Shown here: positions 21,896 through 33,394 of the stretch, piece by piece | How positions within the stretch are numbered: the first letter of the stretch is position 1 | Layout of the letters: each line of letters starts with the position of its first letter | NCBI GenBank assembly: GCA_958295665.1 | Contig: OY282560.1 | Coordinates: 269,243,315 to 269,307,314, forward strand | Origin: Tipula vernalis | Taxonomy: Eukaryota; Arthropoda; Insecta; Diptera; Tipulidae | DNA: 64,000 bases | Reading direction: 5' to 3' | Position numbers and translations under genes: made by a program | Notes under the pieces: generated by a model | Databases searched by the model: none | The model's input: the letters and a program-made list of their open reading frames with translations, nothing else | Told to the model about the DNA's origin: nothing

Positions 21896-24885
21896 CAAAA
21901 CCAACAAAAATGTTTATACAAGCCAAACAGTACAAACCAAAAACATCTATAATTCCAAGACAAACTATTATTCTTTATTGGCTGGTAATTGCTACTGAAG
22001 GTAGTATTGGTGACTAAATGATGACGGCAACGTCGCATATTACTTTACATTTATTTTCATACAAACACATATTTACTTTTTATTTGTACACTCTTGACAA
22101 AAATATTGTACCTTTTTGAATTCATTTTTGAATTTAATAAAAAAATTATTAAGATAATTTAAATTTAAAAGGTGTCTTAATATTAAAAATCGAATTGTGT
22201 CTTAATATTTTAATATTTAACATGTAGTAAAGCATTAAAATATGTACGCTTATTCGTATTTTTTAACACAATGAAATGTGCCATTTTTTAGTCTAGAGTG
22301 TAATAAAAATAGGTTAGGTTAGGTTATACATCTTTTTCCTTATGTCAAAAAATATGTACAACAAACATATGACATCTTGTTTTTGTGGCCCTTGTTATAT
22401 AAAAATATATTTTAATAGAGCGCTCAAGATTAAAGACGTAAGTAATTTGTTTATAATCTCAATATTTCACGTCTAATAACCATTTTATTGCAGTCAGAGC
22501 TCGATAATTTAACGTGTCATGAGTACGAAAACGAATCGGAGAAGTACAATCTGAACAGCAAATGTGTATACATAAGAAGCTACTGACCGAGTTCGATATT
22601 TATCATCGTATTGTGCGGTTCAAAAATTATATTGTAGCTATCATGAATAAGAAATTAGTTCCGGCCAAAGTTATGGTCCCGTTTTTGGGCGTACGTACAA
22701 CAAATCTAATCGACGAACAAAATTGTCACAAAGTTGTCACGACAATAATGTGTTTTGTTGTAGAAAATTTAATACTCTGTCCGTTAATACTTTTGTGGCA
22801 GTTGATGTATTTTTTTTTAATTATGTTGAGTTGACCTGGAACTTGAATGAGATGCTGATCACGATATGGCCGACTATATCTACGACATTTAACGAGTTTT
22901 TTTTTTTTTTTTTAATAATTTTATTTATGATAACAATAAAATTTTTTTACAAAGTAACTAGTCATTTTTGACTAACAGCGTTTGACTCTGACAATATAAT
23001 AATAAAGCATTCATATGTGTTCTTTACATAAAGTGTTGTTTTGGTTAACATTTAACGAGTGAATTAGTTTTAATTGTGGTATTTTAAGCGTTTTTGTCAT
23101 ATTAACCGTTTATGATGAGGATGTTGTCCAGGTCGAAAATGTCCTCACTAAAATGACACTATTAACGGCGGTTGTTGTTATATCTCACAATTTTATTCCT
23201 GATGAGAATTTAATTTGGTGTCCTGAACAATTGATGACAGCCATTCGGCGCATGTTCATTATCTCCCAGTATCGTATCGTGAATTATTACATATGTACAT
23301 CAAGAGTACCTGATCAATTCGGACAATTGTTGCAACTGAAAGTGGTAACTACTAGTATCTTTGAGTTACATTAATTTTGTATTAAATTCATGTTTATTCC
23401 AGATTCATCTTGTTAACGAATTATAGTCCGCTAGTTACGCCATTTGTCATGTACTTCTGTTTTCGGTCACGGGCTTTGGAGATTGTTGATTTTTTTCGTT
23501 TGATGTAAGTTCGTTTGCGAAATGGATGTGCGAAAACATGGGAATCCAGATTGGCAGCTCACTAACAGTAATGAGGAGGAACAAATTACATCACAACCAG
23601 TTTGCCAAACGAATCAATATACGCAGGTTGAAAATGGTAAGACTGAATTATCACTGGTTCATTTCACCATGAAAAATCTGCAATAGAAAATGCCAAGTGG
23701 GGCCCGCCATTTTGTGCAAGGATTACGAAAAAATGCTCTACAAGACTTGAATATAACGCGCGGTGGTGGAGGTTTCAATACTAATAATAATACGGCGACG
23801 GCCCAAAGCAAACAAATTGGTGGTGAACATTCTTTGATAATTCAATCGATTTTGCGAACGAACAACGTTGGATCAACAATGTGTCTATCCATATTCAGTC
23901 CACCTGGATATTTACCATCAAGTATGGTGCACACTCCGCTGAGCAATATTCACCAACAGAGTCTGATACATTCGCGGCATTCGGATGACTTCGATCGTGT
24001 GAAATTATGTTAATTTTGAATAATGCGAGTACGAATACACTACGAAGTACACTGCATAAGATTACAAAGCACCAAAAAAATTCATAGCTCTTGGCGTATA
24101 TGTAGATCCATTTAATAAATTTCGTGTAGGTAAATAAAATAAACAACAAGGTATAATTTTTTTAAATATATTAAAGAAGTAAAAGCCGTATGGAAGCACA
24201 TTTCTTAGTAAACTATTCAGTTAGTGCTTCCATTAGGCATAAAACCTTTCCCAATGAACATGTAATTAACAAAATTATAAATAAATAATTCAATAATTAA
24301 TTAAAATAAATAATGAATTTCATTTAAACAAAAAGGTCAGTCTTCGTTCAGTCAATTATTTCGAATATGACGAATGACAGAATCACAGAACCATTGTTGT
24401 TATTGTAAATGTAACTGTTTTATTTTCCAACACAAAACCTACCCATAAATACAAGCATAAATAGCTTTCGTTTTATTTGATATTATTATACGGCGTTGCC
24501 GTGATGTAAATTGTTGTTGTTTCCTATGTATTTTTTTCATATTTCATAGCACAATACCAAAACAAATTAGATTAGTGTTGGTTAGTTTTTTTATTGAAGG
24601 CTTATATGTACACAACTAACACTATGGGCAGTAGTCACTTTGTCCCTTTAAATTTCGTATAGTTCGTCTTGGAATTATAGATGTTTTTGGTACAAACACG
24701 TAAGATATAAAAAAGTACGTTAAGGCGTAGTATTAGTGATGCATATAAATAAATCAGAAAGTATGTATACACAAAACATATAAGTATAGGTGATAAATTC
24801 ATAATAAATATAGTGTACATTTTTTTGATAGGATCTGTGTAAGGAGCGAACGAGACGGCTTGTATAAACATTTTTGTTGGTTTTG
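21896..24885. mobile_element. 3-kb DNA transposon with 7-bp TSD, parent family of the 5.1-kb MITE
   Basis: The ends are inverted repeats of about 29 bp (outer CAAAACCAACAAAAATG on the left, its complement on the right). They are flanked by a perfect 7-bp duplication GCTGTAC (21889-21895 and 24886-24892). A second subterminal inverted word, around AACATCTATAATTCC, lies at about 21943-21960 and 24653-24675. The right ~190 bp match MITE 5130-5360. The interior holds broken reading frames, not obvious transposase. The superfamily is not recognised. Confidence 0.85.
22490..24012 (+). pseudogene. Broken coding-like segments inside the 3-kb element, function unknown
   Basis: Several plus-strand stretches look coding. 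At 22492, after an acceptor-like TTTATTGCAG, a frame reads ELDNLTCHEYENESEKYNL. At 23153-23374 there is LIWCPEQLMTAIRRMF. At 23525 a frame starts MDVRKHGNPDWQLTNSNEEE and, if a 60-nt GT...AG gap near 23638-23692 is spliced, runs on through GARHFVQGLRKNALQDLNI. No known domain is recognised. They could be decayed transposase exons or host exons picked up by the element. Frames and splice sites are guesses. Confidence 0.35.
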
Positions 24886-24892
24886 GCTGTAC

Positions 24893-25342
24893 ACATCAAC
24901 GTAATAGTTAATTGCCCCAACAAGCCCGCTAACATAATTTTTTGTAAAACATACAGATTTATATATTTTTTACTAAATAAAAAGCTGAATTGAAAATTAT
25001 TTTAATTTATTGAACCAAATTAATTGTGACAAGTATCTAACATTAATTAGTTCTATTGATACCGCGGCAAAAATTATTAAATATCAAATGATTTTTTTCG
25101 GCTTTTTATAGATACAAATATATTAGTAATAAATGGCATTCATAAGATCTTCGATTGGTTAATCATATGCAAAATCAAGAGACCAATCATTTGTAATATA
25201 TCTACCCAAAAAAGTAGAAATATCAAATCCCCCCATACTTTAGCCCCTAGAGTTATACAAAGTGTAACAACCTTGAACAAAAATAAGAACTTTCCTTGAG
25301 TTCATTGTGTTGGTGGTTTGGTTTCTTACTGAAAAGTTTGGA
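24893..25342. other. AT-rich non-coding stretch
   Basis: Nothing recognised. Confidence 0.5.
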
Positions 25343-25492
25343 CTACTCACATCAGGTAGCTACGACCAAACTATAAAAATACAATACATACTTAACGCCG
25401 ACAGTATCAAGTACGAGAGCGTACTTGATACTCTCGGCGTTAAGTATGTATTGTATTTTTATAGTTTGGTCGTAGCTACCTGATGTGAGTAG
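25343..25492. repeat. 150-bp near-perfect palindrome
   Basis: Arms 25343-25415 and 25420-25492 (73 bp each) are inverted copies with one mismatch, separated by AGAG. The outer word is CTACTCACATCAGG. No coding capacity; it looks like a snap-back MITE. Flanks give no clear TSD. Confidence 0.93.
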
Positions 25493-25525
25493 TAACGATG
25501 TAGCAAATTAAATTTACTAAATCAG

Positions 25526-25995
25526 AAATAGTTATTTGTGTATCAAGAGCGCAAAGTGCCAGTTTGTCACGCGAGAAAGGAAATTGCTGGCCGACGGGAC
25601 GGAGGCCAGCAACCTTTCGAGCGTGACAAACAACTTTGCGGACGTGTTTCACACTTTATTTTTCCTACAATCATTTTAAAAAATATAATAAAAAGATAAT
25701 TTTGTAGTAAAATTTACTATACTGACAATACGATTTTATTTTAGGACCGACATTTTGTTCAATCGAGTAGTCAAAGATTTTTTTTATTTTTCATAAAGAA
25801 AAACAAAAATTTGGTTTGATGTTTTATACAAACATTAGTCTTTTCCTACAATCACGTGCGGTTTCAAGTTTTGTCACACGTTTCTAAGAGAAACGTGTGA
25901 CAAAGTAATTTGTTTATTAACTGTCAAAAAAACAGACACTTTGGGCTTTGAAAACAGAGAAAAAAAGCCTGCTTTTCACGGCGATTGTAGGAAAA
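25526..25995. repeat. 470-bp repeat, copy 1
   Basis: Nearly identical to 38117-38584 in the same orientation, except for a 4-bp indel and one divergent patch near 25842-25858. It holds a four-stem palindrome at 25551-25639 (GCAAAGT, GTTTGTCACGC, AAAGG and TTGCTGGCC stems, loop GACGGGACGGA). It also holds a perfect hairpin with 16-bp arms starting TTTGTCACACG. In copy 1 the patch contains TTTTCCTACAATC, the inverse of the terminal GATTGTAGGAAAA, hinting at a smaller nested element (about 25842-25995). Confidence 0.9.
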
Positions 25996-26147
25996 CAAAC
26001 TTAAGAGTTTGGAGCAATTGTTGTAAGACTAACACACATATAAATTTAAAATTTTTTAAATTGAGTTAAATGGACTTGTATCTAATCAGAGGCCCTTACT
26101 AAATGTTTGAAAGGGGATTGTTAATCTAAGAAATTTTGTGCTTAGGT

Positions 26148-26376
26148 TGTAAGGCTAAGCGTTTGCTTGATTAGCGAAATTATCTAATTAAATTACCGCT
26201 GGTGGGGTTTAATTAGATGGAGAATTAGAAACTATACTTTTGGTGATTAAGTTTATTCTGCATGGTTTTTACTAAATTTCGAGTTTAAATACATTTTTAG
26301 AAACTGCTTAATAGTGTAGCAATATGCTTAATAGTATGTTTTTAAAATGCGTTTTTTTTTATAATGTTGTGGATAT
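26148..26376 (-). repeat. LTR block of BEL/Pao element 2 (3' side in coding sense)
   Basis: Starts TGTAAGGCTAAG. It holds hairpins GCTAA/TTAGC (26154-26175) and an 11-bp stem (26182-26192 with 26208-26218) with loop TTACCGCTGGTGGGG. These sit at the same places as in element 1. The other LTR of this element has lost them through a deletion of about 60 bp at its start. Confidence 0.82.
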
Positions 26377-27440
26377 TCTTGTAAATTTTTTTACTACCAT
26401 GCTTAAATTAATTTGTTCTAACAATGTGTTACGTATCTTATTCATTTCCTAGTTTAGCCGAAAAAAAAAAACTAAAAAAAATTAATTTATAGCAAGTGCT
26501 TATAAATGCCTGCTTGGGTTTAGTCGATCGAAATTATGTACTAAAACAAAGATCGTGAGGTGTAGTTTCACATACAGCAATTGCCGTATATAACACAAAC
26601 TTTTAAGTGGGAAACAGTAATTGGTCATTCGATACAACGAGACAGCCATCAAGCCTTTCATGATTAATTTGCAAACTGGATACTAACTGTTCTATAACAG
26701 CAAGAAAAGCGTAAACCATACAGTTAATTTATACTGTCAATTTAAGATAAATCAAAATTGAAGTGGCATTTATGTATCTTAGTGTTTAGTTTAGTATTAT
26801 TATTTCAATTAAAATTACTTATACATATATAAAAAAAAAAAATTAGCTTGTATTGAAAATTAAGAAAAAAAAAGATTAGTTATCTGTGGAAAAGAAAAAA
26901 ATTTCAAATTAAAATTTTAAAGTGTTAAATTCTTTGTTAGAATCAGTGTGGGGTATACGAGTATAAGCATAATCTAATTATGTATACTATATTTGGTTGA
27001 ACTTTGGGCCGAATTTTTTGTTTAAAGTTTATTTAGGCACTGCGACCACCCGAGCGCTCTAGCGGATTGTAACCTGAACCGTAAGTGTTTATTTATAACT
27101 AAATAATTAAATATATTGCTCGTATACATACACAAAATTAATCGAGAAGTTTCGTTGTTGCAAATAAATAAGTAATTTTTTTCTTATGATGATCGATGCA
27201 TTTCTTAATTAAAATAAGTTAATTTTCGTTGTTAATTATTTAATTTTTGGCGTTTCAAATATATTTCTTATTATTCGCTATTATTTTTGAGCTAATTTTT
27301 TTAGGTGATATATTCTTAAGATAACTTATATAATATGTCGAAAATCAATATTGTAAGTTTTTTTTATTAATTAAAATATTATTCAAGCATTGCCGAAAGT
27401 GTAATGCTTAACTAAAGTCATTTTTTTATGATGTGAAGTT
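26377..27440. other. AT-rich stretch between LTR block and protease of BEL/Pao element 2
   Basis: No coding segment recognised. It may hold the rest of the LTR and remains of deleted pol. Confidence 0.45.
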
Positions 27441-28305
27441 GTGAATGTTGTTCGTCATTGGGAAGCTGGTCCACATTTAAGACATGGCAAATATTTGAAT
27501 GGAAGTTGGAAGTCAAAAACCCCCCAGCCGACTGTGATTACTCGCCCAAACCCATGTCTGACTTCAAACCACCCAACCCTTCCATTACAATTTCCTTTTA
27601 CAACCTGGTCCATCAAAATACTTGGATAATAATCGGCACCCAATAAGATGTCGATTTTGTTCGGTTGATTTTAGTTCGGATCGGCCCATATTAGGTTATT
27701 TAAATGATTCCACCACTTTCTACTGTCGAAATGTTGTTCAGGCAGGGACCGTGTTATTTTCGGCAATATCAATGCTTCCATTTTCATGGAGAAACTTGAC
27801 GAAAATCGGTCTGCTACGCGAAAGTTAACTATTCTTGTGGCGGTTGTAATTTCGCTCTCGTTTATGCCACCAATCTCCACGTGAGTTTTCTTGGTAGGTT
27901 GCTTTATTTGCTTAGATGCCTCCTCGGTGATAAATGAAATTTATGACCCGGGATCTATTAGCATTCGTAAGCAGCTTTGATTGTTGTCTGCCAGCATGCA
28001 ATTGGATCATTGCCGTGGCTAACAATGTGGCAGTTGGTTGCTCATATTGGTTCACTAGATGATTTGTTATTGTATATTTTTCGTTCGCCTCATTTTTTGG
28101 GGTCTTCATTTGTTGTGGTGAACATTGCACATTGATTATTAGTATGTAGTAATGTGTTGTGAGTTCCCTTACATACCAAATATCGGATAGAGTAGGGGCA
28201 TGGATGGTGTTTCGCCTCAAGACACATGTTGCAAAGTTGATGGTGAGCAATGATTTTAGATCGCTTTAAAGTAGACATTCCTTGGAATTTCGTGAAGTCC
28301 TTCAA
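27441..28305 (-). pseudogene. BEL/Pao element 2: gag zinc knuckles and protease
   Basis: On the minus strand 28305-28090 reads TLKRSKIIAHHQLCNMCLEA and then a second Cys/His group ending HNTLLH, the double knuckle of BEL/Pao gag. Next comes the protease: LIDPGS at about 27945-27960 (DPG in place of the usual DSG), then HVEIGGINES, and GADYYPSILMDQVVKGNC (27455-27643). A stop follows the LIDPGS motif and the reading ends at 27441. Frameshifts separate the parts. Dead. Confidence 0.82.
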
Positions 28306-28667
28306 ATCATGTCCCTGCTTGGAGCGGCAGCTCCAGGACTGCGAATTATTCGTGTTGGTTTAGTTGCCTCTAATATTTGGAATCGGCATTCTAGAAAACT
28401 GAGGAAGTCCTATATTGTTGGCATTTCTTTAAGATCCACAATAGACATCTCAAATATTCGTGATGTCCCATAGTCTAATATTTTCATGATTATTGGAATT
28501 ATGATGTAATTCCAAGCTACTGTGAGGATGCCTAAGTTTTTGATGGCTTACATGTTTTCGGTTAGTAAGTCATGTAAAGACTTTATTGCTGTTGCTGATT
28601 CGGAGTGAATTACTGGAGAGTTCAGCATCGCATTGACATGATTGGACGCCAGCTGCCATTTGTTTTG

Positions 28668-29690
28668 TTATCGGTTTACCAACAGTCTCCAAGCGTCACA
28701 ATATTTATTACCCGTTGCCTCCAAGTGGCTCATTATTTTGCCCGCGCTTCCAAGTACCGTGGTTTTTAATTGGTGCATCTTGACAGTGTCACTTATATCG
28801 TCGTTTTCGTGAATGATATTTCTAAATAAATCATGGAAGGATGCCCATTGCAGGGGATCACCAAGGAAGTGTGGAATTTCAATACGTCTTAGTTTAATCT
28901 CGTATTTTTCTGGACCCCTTGGTTTTGGTTTATTCAGCACCCCGGTGATTCTGGATCTCAGCATCTCAAAGTTGTTGACTAAAATTGCATAGTAGTCTTC
29001 TTTGAAGTAGGGCATAGTAGCTTTTTCTGCAGGCGTGGCATCTACTAATAGTTCTTCATGCACCTGCTCAATTTGTGTCATCCTCGCATCGAGTTGGTGC
29101 AGCTTGTGTTGCAGATAATCGTGGCTGCTTTCAGCTGCTAATAGATGTTCCGTCTCGTCCATTAATCTATAACACAAACGCATTTTTACGTCTTGTGCTT
29201 TATATTTTCGTGGCTGTAAAGCCGAATTCCCTACAACGTTGTTGTTTAATGCCGTTTCGCTCGTATTTCTTGCCTTCTGAGTATTGCTAATTGGCATAGC
29301 AGAAGGAGTTATTGTGCCTTCTAGAGTCAGCGACACCCATGAAGATCCGGGCATGTTGGTTTAATCGATAGATATTCATCGCTTCTTACTTGTACTTCTA
29401 ATGTTTTTAATTTAGCTTCTAACTCAGCTCGATAGTTAGCGTAAAATTTATTAACGGTATCTCGTTTGTTCCAATAGGAATGAGCTGGATTCTGATCAAA
29501 GAGTTCGTCTTTTATCTGTCTATCGGTGTCGAGGAATTCCTCCCAGATTGTTGCGATACTTGCCAGCCATTTCTGCAAGTATTCCTTCGTCTTGCTGCCC
29601 TCGCCATTCTTGTTATAATTTGTTTTGCTTTTTTGAATTCGATCAAAAAGAGCATTTTGAGTTTTATAATATTCCTCCATTGCCAATATT
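28668..29690 (-). pseudogene. BEL/Pao element 2 gag (DUF1759-type)
   Basis: 29686-29327 reads from MAMEEYYKTQNALFDRIQ through TKEYLQKWLASIATIWEEFL, a coiled gag N-terminus. 29354-28668 continues with HFLGDPLQWASFHDLF and SDTVKMHQLKTTVLGSAG, the core wording of the DUF1759/Pao gag region. The two frames overlap by 28 nt and are joined by a frameshift. The primer site lies just upstream. The product would package element RNA. Confidence 0.85.
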
Positions 29691-29715
29691 TAGTGGCGTT
29701 AATATGAAGATCTAT

Positions 29716-29729
29716 GGCTCGAAGGACCA
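29716..29729 (-). other. Primer binding site core of BEL/Pao element 2, tRNA-Tyr type
   Basis: Minus strand TGGTCCTTCGAGCC, complementary to a tRNA-Tyr 3' end, one base from the LTR start at 29731. Confidence 0.75.
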
Positions 29730-29880
29730 ATGTTAATTATATGGAGAAATATAAACTACACTTTTGGTGATTAAGTTTATTCTGCATTCTTTTTAATGTA
29801 TTTCGAGTTTAAATACATTTTTAGAAACTTCTGTATGTTTTTATAATGCGTTTTTTTTTTGTATAATGTTGTGGATATAT

Positions 29881-32074
29881 ACATTCTAAACTATTTTGCA
29901 TAGTTGACCAATTGTATGTGCATACTTCCGTTATTAATATTTCGCTTTATGCAACCTATGCGATTTTTCTGGAAACAATTTATTTGTTTATTACTTAAAA
30001 TTAAATTAAATTGTACTCATGTTCAGTCACAAGATTGAACAGGGATAAGTACTTATTACTGATATTAGATTATTTAATGTTAAAAATTGTATTTCACAGA
30101 AAGAAAAATATGTTTAAATCGTTCTACTGATAAGTAATAAAACCCCAGTTATCACTTTTTATACATTTGCCACAGATATATAGTTGAGCTAAAAAATGTG
30201 CCATATTTTAACCTATGAAACCAAGTGTTTTATGTATACCAAATAAATTCAACTGAAAATGTAATAACATATGTCATTATAAATTATTCACACCTCAGCT
30301 AATTAAATCTTTCACAACAGCTTATCATAAAATTTCAATCAACCCATTAAACAACAAAAAAAAACAACGAACATTTTAAAAGATTGTATAAATCTATTTA
30401 ACGATTATAATACTACGATAAAAATAAATCCAATAACGTAGAAAATAGGTCTGCCCGGTGTCTGCCTATTCTTCATGCATGTGTATATCCATATTATATA
30501 CAGTCTACATTATTCACAGTACTTACCAACATAAAAATTATACATAATATGAATAAAAAAGAAGGACTTAAAATGCATAAAAGAATAATAATATTCTAAA
30601 GTAAAAAAACCCTCATACTTTCTAGATATTATAAAATAAATTACCAGTTTTTTTTTATCTTCTGTTACCAAAAAGCAATAAATAGCGGTAAGCCTTTTAA
30701 CAAAAAAACAAAAAAAAAAATTTTAAATTTCAAAATGTACCAAAAAATACACAGTATAAAAAGAATAAAATAACTAACATTATGATAAAATATAGTTTTT
30801 TTTGTGCGCGCCTTAAACAAAGTCAGTTTTAAAAACTAGTTGGGTTTTATTTTATGAATATATTTTTAAAAAACAACGAAATTAAGTGATTGATGCATTA
30901 CAAAAAGAAAAATCATTATTTTTTACAAGAAATTCTATTCAAATCAAATCAACAAACGAATGTCTGTACTCTGTACAGTTTTTCGTTCAATGTCTTCTAT
31001 ACACACTCTCGACATACAACCCAAATAATAATAGTCAAAAAAAAATAAAATTCATTCAGACTTAACAATAATAATTTTATAAAACAAAACAAACAAAAAA
31101 AAAGCGCTGTGACTAATACATAGAATTTGAAACGACATGAATTATTGTTAGCATTCATTATAGGAACAGCATGAATTACAAAAAATATAAAAATTATTGT
31201 TTGGGAGGGATTATACAAGAAAATCTTATCTCAGTTTGAAATTTTCATGTTCAAGACAAAAAAAAAATCATACATTAGTAATCTGTTTTTAGTATATTGT
31301 GCTAAAATACATTTTTTAACAAAACAACAAAAAAAATTGGTTTGTATGCACAGACCCCCTTTTGGAGTATGGTTTGTTACAGTGAATATCCTAAACAGAC
31401 GCAGCATGATTTTTATAAGAGTTAATGTGGTGCCTGAGATTTCATATGGTTATTTACATACAGATTTTTGAACACAATAAATTGTTTTCTAATTGATTGA
31501 TTTCGGAAAATGGAACATTTTAGCGAATTTGACAGTTATTTCATAATTAAGTATTCATAATTTGCAAAACTATTCAGAGAGAAATATTTATACCTCCGTA
31601 ATAAGTTTCTAGATTTTGATACAGGAAAATAAAAACGAACGAAGACCTTGTGGGCTAAAAATTATTCATTAACCAATATAGTAAAAATAAATCGTTTGGG
31701 TTTGGTTATAGAACTGGGAGCCTGGGAGGCTGGATTAATCCTAAAATCTTGCCAACAACAGAAATGCAATAAACTTATTTTTGTAGCCAACATTTTTAAC
31801 ATTTTTAAATTAACTCAGGAGTGGCACTCTATATTAGTGTAATAAACATCCAGCAGCTGTATTCTGAGAAAAACGTAACTTAGTTATTTACGTTTTTTTG
31901 ACAGTTAAATACACGAATCGCAGAATTAACGTTAATCCTATTAAATTTTTTTCAGCTTTTTACAAAATATATTAATTGTAATATGACAATGGTTAATCAG
32001 AAAAATAAAGAGATTATTCTGGTTAACTAAATCGAAAATAATGCGAATGTCATTTTACGATTAATATATTTTAG
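29881..32074. other. AT-rich non-coding stretch
   Basis: No gene or convincing repeat seen in about 2.2 kb; short frames have no recognisable motif. Confidence 0.5.
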
Positions 32075-32361
32075 AATTTATAATAAAACAACTTACGTTA
32101 TTTTTAAATAATTTTAATTGAAAAAAATTTTTCCTTATAGTAACAATATTTTTTTTAAACAATTTTTTTTAGAAGATCGATTTCGGATTGACTCCTTCTT
32201 CGGTTCTTTTTTAACAACTATTCAAAAAAGAACCGAAGAAGGAGTCATTCCGAAATCGATCTTCTAAAAAAATTTTTTTAAAAAAAATATTGTTACTATA
32301 AGGAAAAAAATTTTTCAATTAAAATTATTTAAAAATAACGTAAGTTGTTTTATTATAAATT
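32075..32361. repeat. Foldback repeat, arms ~138 bp
   Basis: Arms 32075-32212 and 32224-32361 are near-perfect inverted copies around an 11-bp centre (AACAACTATTC). The inner part is GC-richer (CTCCTTCTTCGGTTC). No coding capacity; a snap-back MITE is likely. Confidence 0.92.
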
Positions 32362-32513
32362 TATAAGTGACAAAATATACACAAGAAAAAATGGATATAC
32401 ACCATTATAACTCATATTTTAGAAGTTTTTTTTAATTTTTCTGTTATGTATATGATATTTTGGCTTTTCTTATAAACAAATAATTATGTTATTTTTGACA
32501 GTATTCCACAATT

Positions 32514-33118
32514 CACAACAAGCTGCTGCTATATTGGCAAATTCTGAAACCGATATGGACCTATGGTGTACAACTCTGCAGATGTACCAAGCAAACCAAC
32601 ACCAAAATGATACAGACGTTTCAAAACAAGGTTCTTCGTAGCTTCGTCAATGCTCGGTGGTACACAAGAAATGAGGACCTTCACAGGGACCTACGGATGG
32701 AATACATCAAAGATGAAATAAAAATGCATGCCGCAAAACACGATATAAGGCTCCAGGATCATGGAAATCCTTATATTCGCCATATGATAGATAACCCTGT
32801 CGTTGAAAGAAGACTCCAAAGAACGAGGCCACTTGACCTAGTGAACTTTGTTAGGCCACCTCTTGGTTTTGTAACACTGTATTTCGATCAACCATGTCGG
32901 TGTTATGTATTGAAAATTAATTTGTTTGTATTTCAATACAGAACATGCGACTTGTATCGGCCGTGTGATTTTGTTTTGTTTTGTGGTTTATTACAATGTA
33001 TGTATGTACATTAATTTGCTTGTTATATTAGTGCGCTTGTTTACTACTTCGCGGGTGGTGACTGAGAGATTGGTGTTGATGAAAGATCGCGAAAAGAAAA
33101 AGGGGGAAAAAATAAATT
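32514..33118 (+). pseudogene. 5'-truncated Jockey-like retrotransposon, 3' end of ORF2
   Basis: Reads HNKLLLYWQILKPIWTYG, then FQNKVLRSFVNARWYTRNED, then RRLQRTRPLDL. This matches the C-terminal region of the Jockey-like ORF2 at about 50945-51270 (HNKLLLYQQIFKPIWTYG, FQNKVLRGIVNAPWYIRND). It is a related but distinct copy, truncated at the 5' side as is common for non-LTR insertions. Confidence 0.85.
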
Positions 33119-33394
33119 AATAAAGAGCGTCGGGGAAAAGATTTTTTTTTTAGTTAGTCCAGTTTTGATCTCGATTGTGACAATGTGATGTCAAATTTTT
33201 TTTTTACTGATATTTACCTCCATGGTGAAGAGTCGAGTTTTTTTTGGCGTCAATATAGAGAAGTTTGGGTGTGACGTAGTAATCACGCCACGCTTCCCTT
33301 TTTTCACATATATATTTGGATTTTTTTTTTATGGTCGGTGATTTTTTTTTTGTTTTTTGAGACAAAGGTGGTATAAATGGTATTTTAATTATTT
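33119..33394. other. T-rich non-coding stretch
   Basis: Runs of T with scattered GC-richer words; may be the tail of the Jockey-like copy. Nothing else recognised. Confidence 0.45.

Larger units (their letters stand above)
26148..29878 (-). mobile_element. BEL/Pao LTR retrotransposon 2, decayed, minus orientation
   Basis: LTR-like blocks at 26148-26376 and 29731-29878 share long stretches such as TTTGGTGATTAAGTTTATTC. Between them lie minus-strand gag, zinc knuckles and protease, but no RT or integrase. The same tRNA-Tyr primer core as in element 1 lies at 29716-29729. The outer ends of both LTRs are unclear. A different family from element 1, judged by LTR sequence. Confidence 0.82.

Noticed and set aside
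22311..22326. GGTTAGGTTAGGTTA, like the insect telomere repeat
   Set aside because: Only about three units in mid-sequence; this word is common in insect DNA and does not show a telomere.
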